Origin: JBBSEX01 sp038239345
GTDB lineage: Bacteria > Acidobacteriota > Terriglobia > Bryobacterales > Bryobacteraceae
NCBI GenBank assembly: GCA_038239345.1
Contig: JBBSEX010000001.1
Location: forward strand, 496,001 to 560,000
Length of the DNA: 64,000 nucleotides
Reading direction: 5' to 3'
Numbering within the stretch: the stretch's first letter is position 1; every line of letters begins with the position of its first letter. Under the pieces are notes generated by a model. It had not been told where the DNA came from. It saw only the letters and a list, made by a program, of their open reading frames with translations, and made no database searches. Made by a program: the position numbers and the translations under genes. This document shows positions 25,453 to 34,219 of this stretch, in pieces.

Positions 25453-27048
25453 ATGCCACAACCCATTTATATGATCGCCAGCGGTGATTTGCGCCTGGTG
25501 GCGAATCAGATCTGCTGGCCGGCGCAGGAGCGTGTCGAGAAGGCCGTACGCGCGGCGATTGAGAACGCAGGCTACGAAGTAATCCGCGGGCATGTATTCG
25601 ACAAGGCAAAACGGCATGGGTTCATCGATAGCCAAAAGCGTGGCCTGGAAGTGTTTCGCGAACTTCCTCCGGACGCGCCGCTGGTGGTGGTGGAGGCTGT
25701 CTGGCAATATTCCAATCATGTGCTTCCGGGGTTGTACACGCATGGTGGTCCTATCCTGACGGTGGCCAACTGGAATGGCGAATGGCCGGGTCTGGTGGGT
25801 ATGCTGAATTTGAACGGCGGGCTGACGAAAGCCGGGGTCAGATACAGCACGCTGTGGAGCGTGAATTTCGACGATGCGTTTTTTTTGCAGGGCCTGGAGC
25901 GCTGGCTGGAAGGGGAAACATTGCGCCACGACGAAAGCCACGTGCGGCCGTTATCGGAAGTAACTTTTCAACCGGAGGCCATGGAAGCGGGCCGCGAGGT
26001 CGCCAGAGATCTTCTGAAGCGGAAAGCGATTATGGGGGTGTTTGACGAAGGCTGCATGGGCATGTACAACGCCATCATCCCCGATGAACTACTACATGCC
26101 ACCGGTGTTTTCAAGGAGCGCCTCAGCCAATCGGCACTGTGGGCGGCGATGCTGCAAGTGGGCGATGGGGAAGCGCGCGACGTTCGGAACTGGATCGAAG
26201 AAAAGGGGCTGCAGTTCAAGGTAGGCACCGATCCGGAACGAGAGCTGACGGACGAGCACATCCTTGGTCAATGCAAGATGTACATCGCCGCGCTGCGGAT
26301 CGCCGACCAATTCGGTTGCGACATGATCGGCATTCAGTATCAGTTGGGATTGAAGGATCTGGCGCCGGCATCGGACTTGGCGGAAGGATTGCTGAATAAT
26401 GTGGATCGGCCACCGGTACGCGATGTGGAAACGGGCCGCGTATTGTATGAAGGCAATGCGCTACCGCACTTCAACGAAGTGGATGAATGCGCCGGTTTAG
26501 ATGGCCTGCTGACGAATCGGATCTGGCGCCGGTTCGGCTACGACCCGGAAACGACATTGCACGATATTCGTTTCGGAGAGGATTACAACGGGCAGTTCGT
26601 GTGGGTGTTCGAGATCTCGGGGGCGGCGCCGCCACAGCACTTTGTCGGGGGATACCGGGGTGCGGTTAGCGAGCGCCAGCCGCCACTCTATTTTCGCCTT
26701 GGGGGCGGATCTCTCAAAGGGGTTAGCAAACCGGGCGAGATAGTCTGGAGCCGCGTCTTCGTCGATAACGGCGTGCTTAAGGCCGACCTTGGCCGGGCAA
26801 CCGTGGTCGAATTACCGGAGGAAGAAACGCAACGCCGATGGAAGACGACTACTTCCCAATGGCCGATCATGCACGCCGTGCTGCACGGTGTGACGCGGGA
26901 CCAGATGATGGGGCGTCATAAAGCGAATCATATTCAGGTAGCGTATGGGCCGGATGCCGCGGGTGCCGATCGCGCGCTAGCAGCCAAGGCGGCGGCGTTC
27001 GAGCAACTCGGCCTGACCGTTCACATCTGCGGGACCACGGCACAGTAA
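25453..27048 (+). CDS. L-fucose/L-arabinose isomerase-like sugar isomerase
   Basis: Cytosolic protein of 531 residues resembling the FucI/AraA fold (COG2407). Seen are an N-terminal Rossmann-like region, VANWNGEWPGLVGMLNLNGGLTKAG (about residues 102-126), FDEGCMGMYNAIIP (around 197-210) offering the acidic metal ligand, and KANHIQVAYG near the C-terminus that fits the metal-binding His. The family interconverts ketoses and aldoses using Mn2+; the substrate here cannot be read from sequence. It is followed after 21 bases by a Gfo/Idh/MocA oxidoreductase, so the pair may act on the same carbohydrate. The start ATG at 25453 lies in a 71-base divergent gap. Confidence 0.7.
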   Translation: MPQPIYMIASGDLRLVANQICWPAQERVEKAVRAAIENAGYEVIRGHVFDKAKRHGFIDSQKRGLEVFRELPPDAPLVVVEAVWQYSNHVLPGLYTHGGPILTVANWNGEWPGLVGMLNLNGGLTKAGVRYSTLWSVNFDDAFFLQGLERWLEGETLRHDESHVRPLSEVTFQPEAMEAGREVARDLLKRKAIMGVFDEGCMGMYNAIIPDELLHATGVFKERLSQSALWAAMLQVGDGEARDVRNWIEEKGLQFKVGTDPERELTDEHILGQCKMYIAALRIADQFGCDMIGIQYQLGLKDLAPASDLAEGLLNNVDRPPVRDVETGRVLYEGNALPHFNEVDECAGLDGLLTNRIWRRFGYDPETTLHDIRFGEDYNGQFVWVFEISGAAPPQHFVGGYRGAVSERQPPLYFRLGGGSLKGVSKPGEIVWSRVFVDNGVLKADLGRATVVELPEEETQRRWKTTTSQWPIMHAVLHGVTRDQMMGRHKANHIQVAYGPDAAGADRALAAKAAAFEQLGLTVHICGTTAQ

Positions 27049-27069
27049 CGTAGTGCAAGGAGAAATATT

Positions 27070-28086
27070 TTGCGCGTTGGCATTATCGGCACGGGAGCAA
27101 TTTCGCATAAGCATGCGACGGCCTATAGAAACATCGGCTATGAAGTAACGGTATGCACGGACATCAGCGAGGCCTACGGGACGAAGTTCGCCAGCCAATA
27201 TAACTGTGAGTTCGTGCCGACGTATCAGGAACTCTGCCGGCATCCTAATGTGGATTTCGTGGACGTCTGTACCTTTCCCGATTTCCGGCTGGAGCCGTTG
27301 GAGGTTTGCTGTGAAGCGAAGAAACACATCCAAGTTCAAAAGCCGATAGCCACCAATCTTGAAACGGCACGCAAGATGGTGCAATTCGCTAATGCCGCGG
27401 GCATCGTACTCGGAGTTGTCAGCCAGCATCGCTTCGACGATTCGACACAGTTCCTTAAGAAAGCCATCGCCGGCGGGCGGATGGGCAAAATCCTGCAAGT
27501 GGATGCCTACGTCAAGTGGTTCCGTTCCTCCGAATATTATTCGCGGCCGATTAAAGGCAGTTGGGCCGTAGAGGGTGGGGGAGCATTGATCAATCAAGCT
27601 ATCCATCAAGTGGACGTGATGCTCTGGCTGGCCGGTCCGGTTGCCGAAGTCTTCGGGTTGTGGCAACTGGGCGCGCTACACAAGATTGAATCGGAAGACG
27701 TCATCAGCGCGACCATGCGTTATGCGTCCGGCGCTACGGGCGTTCTACAGGCATCCACGGCTTTTTGGCCGGGTTACACCGAGCGGTTGGAAGTTCACGG
27801 AACCAAGGGAACCGCCGTGATTTCCGGCGACAAGCTGACGACATGGGACATTGAAAATGATTCGGGCGATCCCGCCCCGCTCGCCACCGAAGTAGCCTCC
27901 GGCGCATCCGATCCGATGGCGATTTCTCTGGAACCTTTCGAACGCCAGTTTCTCGATTTCGGCGAAGCGATCCGCACCGGCCGTACACCCCTTGTCTCCG
28001 GTGAAGACGGATATCGAGCGCTGGAATTGGTTCAATCTATTTACCGTTCCTGCCGCGAGGGGCAGAAGGTAATCGTACATGCCTGA
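27070..28086 (+). CDS. Gfo/Idh/MocA family NAD(P)-dependent oxidoreductase
   Basis: Sugar or inositol dehydrogenase-like enzyme of 338 residues. It begins at a TTG codon (27070) preceded by a strong AAGGAG ribosome binding site. The nucleotide-binding motif is GIIGTGAISHKHA (residues 4-16). The usual EKP motif appears as QKPIA, a mild change that retains the catalytic Lys. The C-terminal substrate domain has GSWAVEGGGALINQAIHQVDVMLWLAG with the expected His. It overlaps thrB by eight bases. It probably oxidises the product of the preceding isomerase, inferred from context. Confidence 0.88.
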   Translation: MRVGIIGTGAISHKHATAYRNIGYEVTVCTDISEAYGTKFASQYNCEFVPTYQELCRHPNVDFVDVCTFPDFRLEPLEVCCEAKKHIQVQKPIATNLETARKMVQFANAAGIVLGVVSQHRFDDSTQFLKKAIAGGRMGKILQVDAYVKWFRSSEYYSRPIKGSWAVEGGGALINQAIHQVDVMLWLAGPVAEVFGLWQLGALHKIESEDVISATMRYASGATGVLQASTAFWPGYTERLEVHGTKGTAVISGDKLTTWDIENDSGDPAPLATEVASGASDPMAISLEPFERQFLDFGEAIRTGRTPLVSGEDGYRALELVQSIYRSCREGQKVIVHA

Positions 28087-28984
28087 GGCCGGGCTGCGGC
28101 GCGTACGCGTGCCCGCTTCGAGCGCAAATCTCGGACCAGGCTTCGATGCGCTGGGTCTGGCGTTGGGAATCTATCTGGAGTGCCGCTTTCGACCTAGCGA
28201 TCAATTGGCGATTCGCGCCAGTGGCCGGGATGCGGACAAGATCTCCACCGGTCCTGATAACTTAATCTGGCAGACCGCGCTGGCGGTGGCCCGCGATACC
28301 AATGAGACGCTTCCGCCGATCGACTTGGAAATTGAGAACGAAATACCAATTGGGAAAGGATTAGGATCAAGCGCCGCCGCTCTCACGGCCGGGGTGGTCA
28401 TCGCCGATCAGATTCTTGGGCTGAATTGGAAACCTTTGCGGATCCTGGATGAAGCGGCACGGATTGAAGGGCATCCCGATAATGTAGCGGCGTGCGTGCT
28501 GGGTTCGATCGTCGCTAGTGCCATCGATTCGGGCGGCGTGGCGCGTGCCGTGCGGCTTGAATTACCGGCCCGCTTCGGTCTGGCGGTGGTAGTGCCCGAC
28601 TTTATACTGCCCACCTCAGAAGCCCGCGCCGTCCTGCCTGACGTGTATTCGCGCGAGGATACAGTCTTTAACGTGCAGCGCTCGGCGTTGCTGATCGCCG
28701 CGCTGGCAACCGGGACGACGAGCGCCTTTCCTACCGCCCTGGAGGATCGGCTTCATCAGCCTTATCGGGCCAAGCTGGTTCCCGGTCTGGAAGAGATGAC
28801 CCGCCTCCGCGCTCCTGGCCTGTTGGGGTGCGCACTGAGTGGCGCTGGACCGTCGGTGCTGGTTTTCTACGAACGCGGTTACGATTCCGTTTGCGATCTG
28901 GTGCGCCAAATATTCGCCATACACGGGCATGAATCGGAAATTTTCCGGGCTCATATCACCGAGGGCGGTTATGAGCTTACGTAA
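28079..28984 (+). CDS. thrB: Homoserine kinase
   Basis: GHMP-family kinase phosphorylating L-homoserine on the way to threonine; 301 residues, a normal length. Motifs: VPASSANLGPGFDALGLALG (residues 11-30), the ATP loop PIGKGLGSSAAALTAG (about 91-106) and the C-terminal GCALSGAGPSVLVF. The ATG sits eight bases inside the preceding oxidoreductase gene (ATGCCTGA), so translation is coupled. The usual neighbours thrA and thrC are absent, and its linkage to two carbohydrate genes is unexpected. Confidence 0.94.
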   Translation: MPEAGLRRVRVPASSANLGPGFDALGLALGIYLECRFRPSDQLAIRASGRDADKISTGPDNLIWQTALAVARDTNETLPPIDLEIENEIPIGKGLGSSAAALTAGVVIADQILGLNWKPLRILDEAARIEGHPDNVAACVLGSIVASAIDSGGVARAVRLELPARFGLAVVVPDFILPTSEARAVLPDVYSREDTVFNVQRSALLIAALATGTTSAFPTALEDRLHQPYRAKLVPGLEEMTRLRAPGLLGCALSGAGPSVLVFYERGYDSVCDLVRQIFAIHGHESEIFRAHITEGGYELT

Positions 28985-29026
28985 TAGCGGGAAACACTGC
29001 ACTGCGATCGCGGATCAGAACTAGTG

Positions 29027-29599
29027 ATGAACTTGAAAATCGTTCAAACGGGTGATCCTGTGCTGCGAAAGTTAGCGCGCGAACTGGCGCCCGAAGAAAT
29101 CGCCAGCCCTTCCATCCAACAACTGATCGATCTGATGCGCAGCACGATGAGAGATGCACCCGGAGTGGGCTTAGCGGCCCCGCAGGTGGGCGTTTCGCTG
29201 CGCATTGTAGTGATTGAAGACCGGGCAGAGTACAGTGCCGGCGTCAGCACGGAACGTCTGGCCGCTCGGGAACGCGCCCCTGTTCCCTTCCATGTTTTGA
29301 TCAACCCCAAGATCGTGGCGAGCGACGGTGAAGAAATCGAATTCTTCGAGGGCTGCTTAAGCGTGGAAGGCTGCTCGGCCCTGGTGCCGCGAGCGCGATC
29401 GGTGATGGTGGAATGTCTGGACGAAACCAGTGAAACCAAGCGAATCGCGGCGACGGGCTGGTATGCCCGCATCCTGCAACATGAAATCGATCACCTGAAT
29501 GGTATTCTCTACCTCGACCGGATGGATACGCGCTCGTTTTCCACGCTGGCCAACTTCAATCGGCATTGGAAAGATATGGCCGCGAACACCCGGCCCTGA
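29027..29599 (+). CDS. def: Peptide deformylase
   Basis: Metalloenzyme that removes the N-formyl group from nascent proteins. The three PDF motifs are intact: GVGLAAPQVG (near residue 45), EGCLSVEG (near 107) and the metal site HEIDHLNG (near 152). The start is the ATG at 29027; a GTG directly before it (29024) is possible. At 190 residues it is slightly longer than the Escherichia coli enzyme because of an insert around 70-85. No Shine-Dalgarno is evident. It is convergent with the pseudokinase gene, with 38 bases between them. Confidence 0.96.
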   Translation: MNLKIVQTGDPVLRKLARELAPEEIASPSIQQLIDLMRSTMRDAPGVGLAAPQVGVSLRIVVIEDRAEYSAGVSTERLAARERAPVPFHVLINPKIVASDGEEIEFFEGCLSVEGCSALVPRARSVMVECLDETSETKRIAATGWYARILQHEIDHLNGILYLDRMDTRSFSTLANFNRHWKDMAANTRP

Positions 29600-29637
29600 G
29601 ATACGAGGATCACCCGTTCGAGGATTGTGGACCCACC

Positions 29638-30879
29638 TTATTTTGCCGCGGTGACCGTGGTTTCCTTGTTAGTGAAGTCATAACGCAAACGCAAGTCGCC
29701 CGTGGTGTTCCGGCCATTCTTCTTGGCTGACGCGAAACGCGATCGTTGTGCCGTTTGGATCGCCACTTTCGCGAAATAACGATTGCCAGCGCCGGAGCTA
29801 ATCGAAGCTCTGCCGGGATTTCCAACTTCATCGATCGTGATCCGAATGACGACGGTCACCTTGCCACGAATCGAAGCCGCGGCCTGGGGAAGAATGTCGG
29901 GCGAGGCTTCTTCCACTAGTCGCGGGGGCGTTGTGCCGGGGTCGGTTTTAATGGGGGCCGGTGGACCGTCGCCGGCAGGCACCGGGTCAGTCGCGGTGGC
30001 GATACGTATCGGCGCGGCGGTAGTGCCCGTTCCATCCTGTCGATTGCGCATCACCCACACCACCAGCAAGATCAAGCCGATTACTGTCGCCAGCAGTGCG
30101 TAAATAGGGAAGGGGCGCTTCGCGGCTGGGGGTTCGTTCAAAACCGGGATGGCTTCTGGTTCGGGCAGCGCGCTCTGGGCCGCGGAAACTTGCGTACGGT
30201 TTGGGCTCTTCCCTTCTAGGCGGGTGAGAATCTCGCTGGCCGTCCACTGTTGGCGCGGATCTACAGCAAGACAACGCCGTACGATATCGCCGAATGGATC
30301 GGGTAATCCTTCGGGCTCCTCGCCCAGCGGACGTGTCTGGGTCAGCATCTCGACGATGGTCCGGCCGAGTTCGCGGATATCCTCCTGTGTAGCTTCACGC
30401 ATCAACGCAGGCTTGCGGATGGAATCGCTTGAAAGCTTCACTAGGTCCCCGATCGCCAATAGGTTTGCCGGCGTCACGCGCCCATGCACATACCCACGCT
30501 GATGCAGATAATCGAGGGCGGGGATAATGCCTTCGAGCACGTCGCGGGTCTCGGCCGCGGTAAGCGGACGCTCGGGAAGAACGTCGGACAGCACTTCATC
30601 GGCGTACTCGGTCACAACGTAGGCGAAGGGGATGCCATCAACGTCGAAGCGTCCACTACCAAAAATATTTTGCAGGCGCGGATGCGATAGGGTAGCGGCG
30701 TCATGCCATTGCGAGAGAAGATCATTCTCCCCTTCACCGACGCTTACCAGGCGTATGGCGGCATCGCGGCCATCATGATCTGTGAGGAACACGACGCTTG
30801 ATTCGCCATCGCCAAGCCATTTGCGCAGGCGATAGAAATCGATCAGCCGGCCTTCCAATTGTGTTTGAGGATCGGTCAT
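29638..30879 (-). CDS. Membrane pseudokinase fused to a TonB C-terminal-like domain
   Basis: A 413-residue protein of three parts. Residues 10-225 have the eukaryotic-like Ser/Thr kinase fold, but the catalytic residues are gone. The VAIK lysine is Arg (AAIRLV). The HRDLKPAN loop reads HGRVTPAN (132-139), without the catalytic Asp. The DFG motif reads SDS (151-153). A proline-rich stretch leads to one transmembrane helix (258-277). The periplasmic C-terminus (about 337-403) resembles the TonB/energy-transducer domain (VTVVIRITIDEVGNPGRASIS, AIQTAQRSRFASA, LRLRYDF). It may bind ATP or partner proteins without phosphorylating. The start could also be GTG at 30888. It is divergent from the isomerase gene at 30937. 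Confidence 0.8.
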   Translation of the reverse strand: MTDPQTQLEGRLIDFYRLRKWLGDGESSVVFLTDHDGRDAAIRLVSVGEGENDLLSQWHDAATLSHPRLQNIFGSGRFDVDGIPFAYVVTEYADEVLSDVLPERPLTAAETRDVLEGIIPALDYLHQRGYVHGRVTPANLLAIGDLVKLSSDSIRKPALMREATQEDIRELGRTIVEMLTQTRPLGEEPEGLPDPFGDIVRRCLAVDPRQQWTASEILTRLEGKSPNRTQVSAAQSALPEPEAIPVLNEPPAAKRPFPIYALLATVIGLILLVVWVMRNRQDGTGTTAAPIRIATATDPVPAGDGPPAPIKTDPGTTPPRLVEEASPDILPQAAASIRGKVTVVIRITIDEVGNPGRASISSGAGNRYFAKVAIQTAQRSRFASAKKNGRNTTGDLRLRYDFTNKETTVTAAK

Positions 30880-30936
30880 GGGCTCCACGTTCGATTATCA
30901 CTCGTCTTTGGCTGTGTTAGGATCTCGGCTAACCGT

Positions 30937-31971
30937 ATGCCTCCGCAAATCCCCATCGGACTGAACAGTTATTGCTTGCGAGCGCTGCGCTGGAACGATT
31001 CGCAACTGCTGGAATATTCAGCGGGATTGAAACTGGACGCGATGTTCCTGCAGGATTCGCTGGACCCGGCGGCGCAGGATCCAACCCACTGGCCAAGGGT
31101 ACGGGAACAAGCCACGCGGCTGGGTCTGCACCTGGAAACGGGCGTCAGCGCCGTGCTTCCAAAGAACTCCGCCGCTTTTCCGGAATCGGTGAAGATGCTG
31201 CAACGGGGGATTGCGATGGCGACTGCAATGGGCTCGCCGATTGTGCGCTGTTTGCACGCCGGAGACAGGGAACACTTGCCGACAGGTCCGGTGGAGCAGC
31301 ACATGGAAACGATGATCCGGCTGTTGCGGACAGTGCGCTCACGGGCCATGGACGCGGGGTTGAAGATCGCCATTGAAAATCATAAGGACTTGCTAGCCCG
31401 CGAAATTCGAGCCGTAATCGAAGGCGCTGGAAAAGAGTTTGTAGGATCGTATCTGGACACTGGAAATCCGGTTTTCGTACTCGAGGATCCGCTGGATACG
31501 CTGGAGACTTTGGGGCCTTACGCGGTAACGGTGCATCTGCGCGATTCGGCGATTTATGAGCATGACCGGGGAGTGGCCGTGCAGTGGGTACCGCTGGGCG
31601 AGGGCGTCGTTAATTTTCGGCGTTTCGTTGCCCGAATGCGTGAGATTTGTCCGCCGGTGTTTGTTTACATCAAGCCGATTACGGGGCGCGCGCCGCAGGT
31701 TATCCCTTATCTCGAACCGAGCTTCTGGAAAAATTATCCTGACATGCGGTCGGAGCAATTGGCCCAATTTCTGGCGCTAGCAAAGGCCGGCAGGCCGTAC
31801 GAAGGACACATGGTGATAGAGGACCTGCCGGGCAAGCCGGTCCCCGAACAGTTTCTGGCGGCGGTGCAATTTCAGCAGCGCGAACACATGGAGCGGAGCA
31901 TTGGGTACGCGAAGAATGTGCTGGATCTTGGTATTCGCTGGAGAGGCGTTAAAGAGGGCGCGGCCGCTTAA
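30937..31971 (+). CDS. Sugar phosphate isomerase/epimerase family TIM-barrel protein
   Basis: Protein of 344 residues resembling the AP-endonuclease-2/xylose isomerase-like TIM barrel family. Visible are an opening strand PIGLNSYCLR, metal-ligand candidates in IAIENHKDL (Glu/His, about 146-154), SYLDTGNPVF (Asp), TVHLRDSAIYEHD (His, Asp) and PLGEGVVNFRRF with a late Glu. This supports a metal-dependent isomerase or epimerase acting on a carbohydrate. The start at 30937 opens directly into the first beta strand; the longer frame would overlap the divergent pseudokinase gene. A possible extended -10 (TGTTAGGAT) is at 30915-30923. The 3' end overlaps the convergent gene by four bases. Confidence 0.82.
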   Translation: MPPQIPIGLNSYCLRALRWNDSQLLEYSAGLKLDAMFLQDSLDPAAQDPTHWPRVREQATRLGLHLETGVSAVLPKNSAAFPESVKMLQRGIAMATAMGSPIVRCLHAGDREHLPTGPVEQHMETMIRLLRTVRSRAMDAGLKIAIENHKDLLAREIRAVIEGAGKEFVGSYLDTGNPVFVLEDPLDTLETLGPYAVTVHLRDSAIYEHDRGVAVQWVPLGEGVVNFRRFVARMREICPPVFVYIKPITGRAPQVIPYLEPSFWKNYPDMRSEQLAQFLALAKAGRPYEGHMVIEDLPGKPVPEQFLAAVQFQQREHMERSIGYAKNVLDLGIRWRGVKEGAAA

Positions 31972-32624
31972 GGATTCTGTGCCGGATCGGGAAGCGGACC
32001 AAGGCCGGCAGAGGGTCTTTCGCGCTTCGGGTAACGATTCAGCGAGATGATTTCGCGTTCGATACTATCTTCATCCGCGTCGCGCCGGTCACGCCTGCGC
32101 CGGATGCGAAACACGAACAAATAGACGGCGAGAATACAGCCCACTAGCAGCTTCACCACTTCGATAGCCCCATACATCTGATGCAGCGCGGCGAACTTAC
32201 CGCGTTGATCGAGCGCCTGATTCGCCGGCATGAAATCGAGACTGCGCCCGAGAAATGTGATCTCCGGTGTCAGCGCGTACTTCGTGAAAATCACCATGGC
32301 CAGCATCAGCACGGAGAGCATCCATGGTAACCAGCGATTCGGCATGCCGAAGACAAGCAATCCCACCAAAGCGAGTCCGATGAGAATCTGACCCTTTTCC
32401 CAAGCGGCGAAAAGCTGACGATTCTGTTCGGCTACCTGATGGCGTAACAGTACCCGCGCCTCTTCTTTTCCTCCGAGATTGGACATCATTTTTATGGCGG
32501 CGGCCGGAGCGTTCTGGAGCGTCGTTTCCACCGTTCGAAAACTACGAGTGGCGACGTAGGCCATGAAGAGGCTTCCAGCTAGCCAGGCTCCCAGAAGAAA
32601 CGAAGCCATTCGTCGAGTGTGCAT
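31968..32624 (-). CDS. Hypothetical membrane protein (DUF4149-like)
   Basis: Membrane protein of 218 residues with four hydrophobic helices: about residues 7-26 (FLLGAWLAGSLFMAYVA), 80-95, 100-118 and 152-172. A long polar loop follows helix 1 (SFRTVETTLQNAPAAAIKMM). The organisation resembles DUF4149-type proteins but the match is only by eye. The C-terminal 45 residues are very charged (RIRRRRDRRDADEDSIERE) and cytoplasmic. No enzymatic motif is seen. It sits opposite the sigma factor region with a 255-base gap beyond its start. Confidence 0.7.
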   Translation of the reverse strand: MHTRRMASFLLGAWLAGSLFMAYVATRSFRTVETTLQNAPAAAIKMMSNLGGKEEARVLLRHQVAEQNRQLFAAWEKGQILIGLALVGLLVFGMPNRWLPWMLSVLMLAMVIFTKYALTPEITFLGRSLDFMPANQALDQRGKFAALHQMYGAIEVVKLLVGCILAVYLFVFRIRRRRDRRDADEDSIEREIISLNRYPKRERPSAGLGPLPDPAQNP

Positions 32625-32701
32625 TGTGAAAGTGCTAGTCTAACGCGTTTTTTGGATTGCTTGTACATCGATTTCACCTATCCGCGTCATTCTGTAGCAG
32701 A

Positions 32702-32710
32702 TGGTATAAT
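32702..32710 (+). promoter_or_regulatory. Strong extended -10 promoter of the sigma/anti-sigma operon
   Basis: TGGTATAAT is a perfect extended -10 (TG-n-TATAAT). Transcription from about base 32717 would leave a leader of about 160 bases before the sigma gene at 32880. This is unlike the near-leaderless promoters elsewhere in the window. No -35 hexamer is evident. No structured RNA motif was recognised in the leader. Confidence 0.55.
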
Positions 32711-32879
32711 TCTGCACGACGAAGCATTTGGGCGCTCACATGTTTTGGCGCCAATCCGGAGACCCCGTGGGCCGCGTATACATCAACAACGGACAACATA
32801 GGCGGGAGTCGCTAAGAAGCGGCTGGATTGGGCGGAATCTGCGGCGCTGGGTGAGCGTCAGGTTTACCGGAATACACAC

Positions 32880-33476
32880 GTGATTGCCCTTTTCCTCCCG
32901 CTCCTGTCGGCTGTACTTCGTTTTAAAGACGACAACGAGTTGATCCTACGCCTGAAGCGCCGCGAGGCGGACGCCATGGGCGAATTGTACGATCGCTATG
33001 GAAGAATGACTTACGCTCTCATCTTTCGGGTGGTTCGGAACGCTCCGGTGGCGGAAGATCTCGTCCAGGAGACGTTTTTCCGAGTGTGGAATCGAGTCCA
33101 GGCGTTCGATCAGGAAAAGGGCGCGCTAGGGCCGTGGATTCTTACCGTGGCCAGGAATCGGGCAATCGATTATCTGCGATCCATTGATGGCCGCATGGCG
33201 CAGAATTCGCTGGAAATCGACAAAATGGAGCACCCCATATTTTTCACGGATTTCGAGGGTGACATCCTGAACCTGGACCGGGTGCGTCTTCTGCGGGCCG
33301 CCTTTGTGAAGCTGACACCAAATCAAAAGGAAGTAATCGAACTCGCTTATTTCGAGGGCCTGTCCCAAACCGAAATGGCGGAGCGGATGAAACAACCCCT
33401 GGGCACCGTGAAGACCTGGGTAAGAAGTGCGTTGAAAGTGTTGCGCGATGAGCTTGGCGAGGCAGCTACGGCATGA
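32880..33476 (+). CDS. ECF-type RNA polymerase sigma factor (SigK-like)
   Basis: Extracytoplasmic-function sigma factor of 198 residues from a GTG start. Region 2 covers LYDRYGRMTYALIFRVVRNAPVAEDLVQETFFRVW (about 36-70). Region 4 covers LTPNQKEVIELAYFEGLSQTEMAERMKQPLGTVKTWVRSALKVLR (about 143-187) and forms the helix-turn-helix for the -35 box. It overlaps the anti-sigma gene by four bases (ATGA), so both are made together. In this arrangement the sigma factor is held inactive by the membrane partner until a signal arrives. The true start is uncertain because no strong ribosome binding site precedes the GTG. Confidence 0.93.
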   Translation: MIALFLPLLSAVLRFKDDNELILRLKRREADAMGELYDRYGRMTYALIFRVVRNAPVAEDLVQETFFRVWNRVQAFDQEKGALGPWILTVARNRAIDYLRSIDGRMAQNSLEIDKMEHPIFFTDFEGDILNLDRVRLLRAAFVKLTPNQKEVIELAYFEGLSQTEMAERMKQPLGTVKTWVRSALKVLRDELGEAATA

Positions 33477-34216
33477 ATTGCGAGCAGCTGCGGGACGACT
33501 ACGAGTTCTATGCGCTGGGCCTGTTAGAGCCGGCGGACACGTCGGAAATCAACGATCATCTGGCGCGTCGTTGTCCGAAATGCGAAGCCGGAATTCGGGC
33601 TGCGGTTTTGTTAAACGCCAATATCCTGACATTAGTGCCGGAGGCTTCTCCGTCGCGCCAGTTGCGCCGCAAGGTGCTTGCCGGCTTTGGTATCGAAACG
33701 GAAACCTGGGGTTGGACCATCGGTTGGGCCGCCGCGACAGCTTGCCTGGTGGCCGCCACGCTTTGGTTTAGCTTGATCGATCGCCGGCAGATCGCCGAAC
33801 TTGACGATGTTCATCTACGGCTGGCGAATGCCACCTCGTCTCTGAACGCGCTGCAACAGGCCGTACAGTTCCTAAATCAGCCTGAAACACGGCAAGTGGG
33901 ATTCGGAAAGGGTGAACCCAAACCGCCGCGGGGGAACGTTTTTGTGAATCCCGACTCCGGTGTGTTGTTGATCGCTTCCAACCTTCCCCAGGCGCCGGCC
34001 GGGAAGGCGTACCAACTGTGGATCATCCCCAAGGGCGTCGCTCCGAAACCGTCCGGCATGTTCCAATCCGACTTGAATGGCGGAGCGGTATACATCGCTC
34101 CGGGACGAGTAGATGTGGCATCGACAGGAGCCGTCGCGGTAACCTTGGAACCGGAATTGGGTTCGCCCGCTCCGACCACCAAGCCCATCATCGTCGCCGC
34201 CGTAGCCGGACCGTAA
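33473..34216 (+). CDS. RskA-like membrane anti-sigma factor
   Basis: Anti-sigma factor of 247 residues. The cytoplasmic N-terminal domain has a zinc-anti-sigma-like motif HLARRCPKC (His-x4-Cys-x2-Cys). One transmembrane helix follows at about residues 80-100 (TIGWAAATACLVAATLWFSL). The periplasmic domain has RskA-type signatures (LPQAPAGKAYQLWIIPKG, VAVTLEPELGSPAPT). It should hold the adjacent sigma factor at the membrane and release it after regulated proteolysis, by family knowledge. The stop lies three bases from the convergent M13 gene stop, so a shared terminator would have to lie inside coding sequence. Confidence 0.92.
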   Translation: MNCEQLRDDYEFYALGLLEPADTSEINDHLARRCPKCEAGIRAAVLLNANILTLVPEASPSRQLRRKVLAGFGIETETWGWTIGWAAATACLVAATLWFSLIDRRQIAELDDVHLRLANATSSLNALQQAVQFLNQPETRQVGFGKGEPKPPRGNVFVNPDSGVLLIASNLPQAPAGKAYQLWIIPKGVAPKPSGMFQSDLNGGAVYIAPGRVDVASTGAVAVTLEPELGSPAPTTKPIIVAAVAGP

Positions 34217-34219
34217 ACA

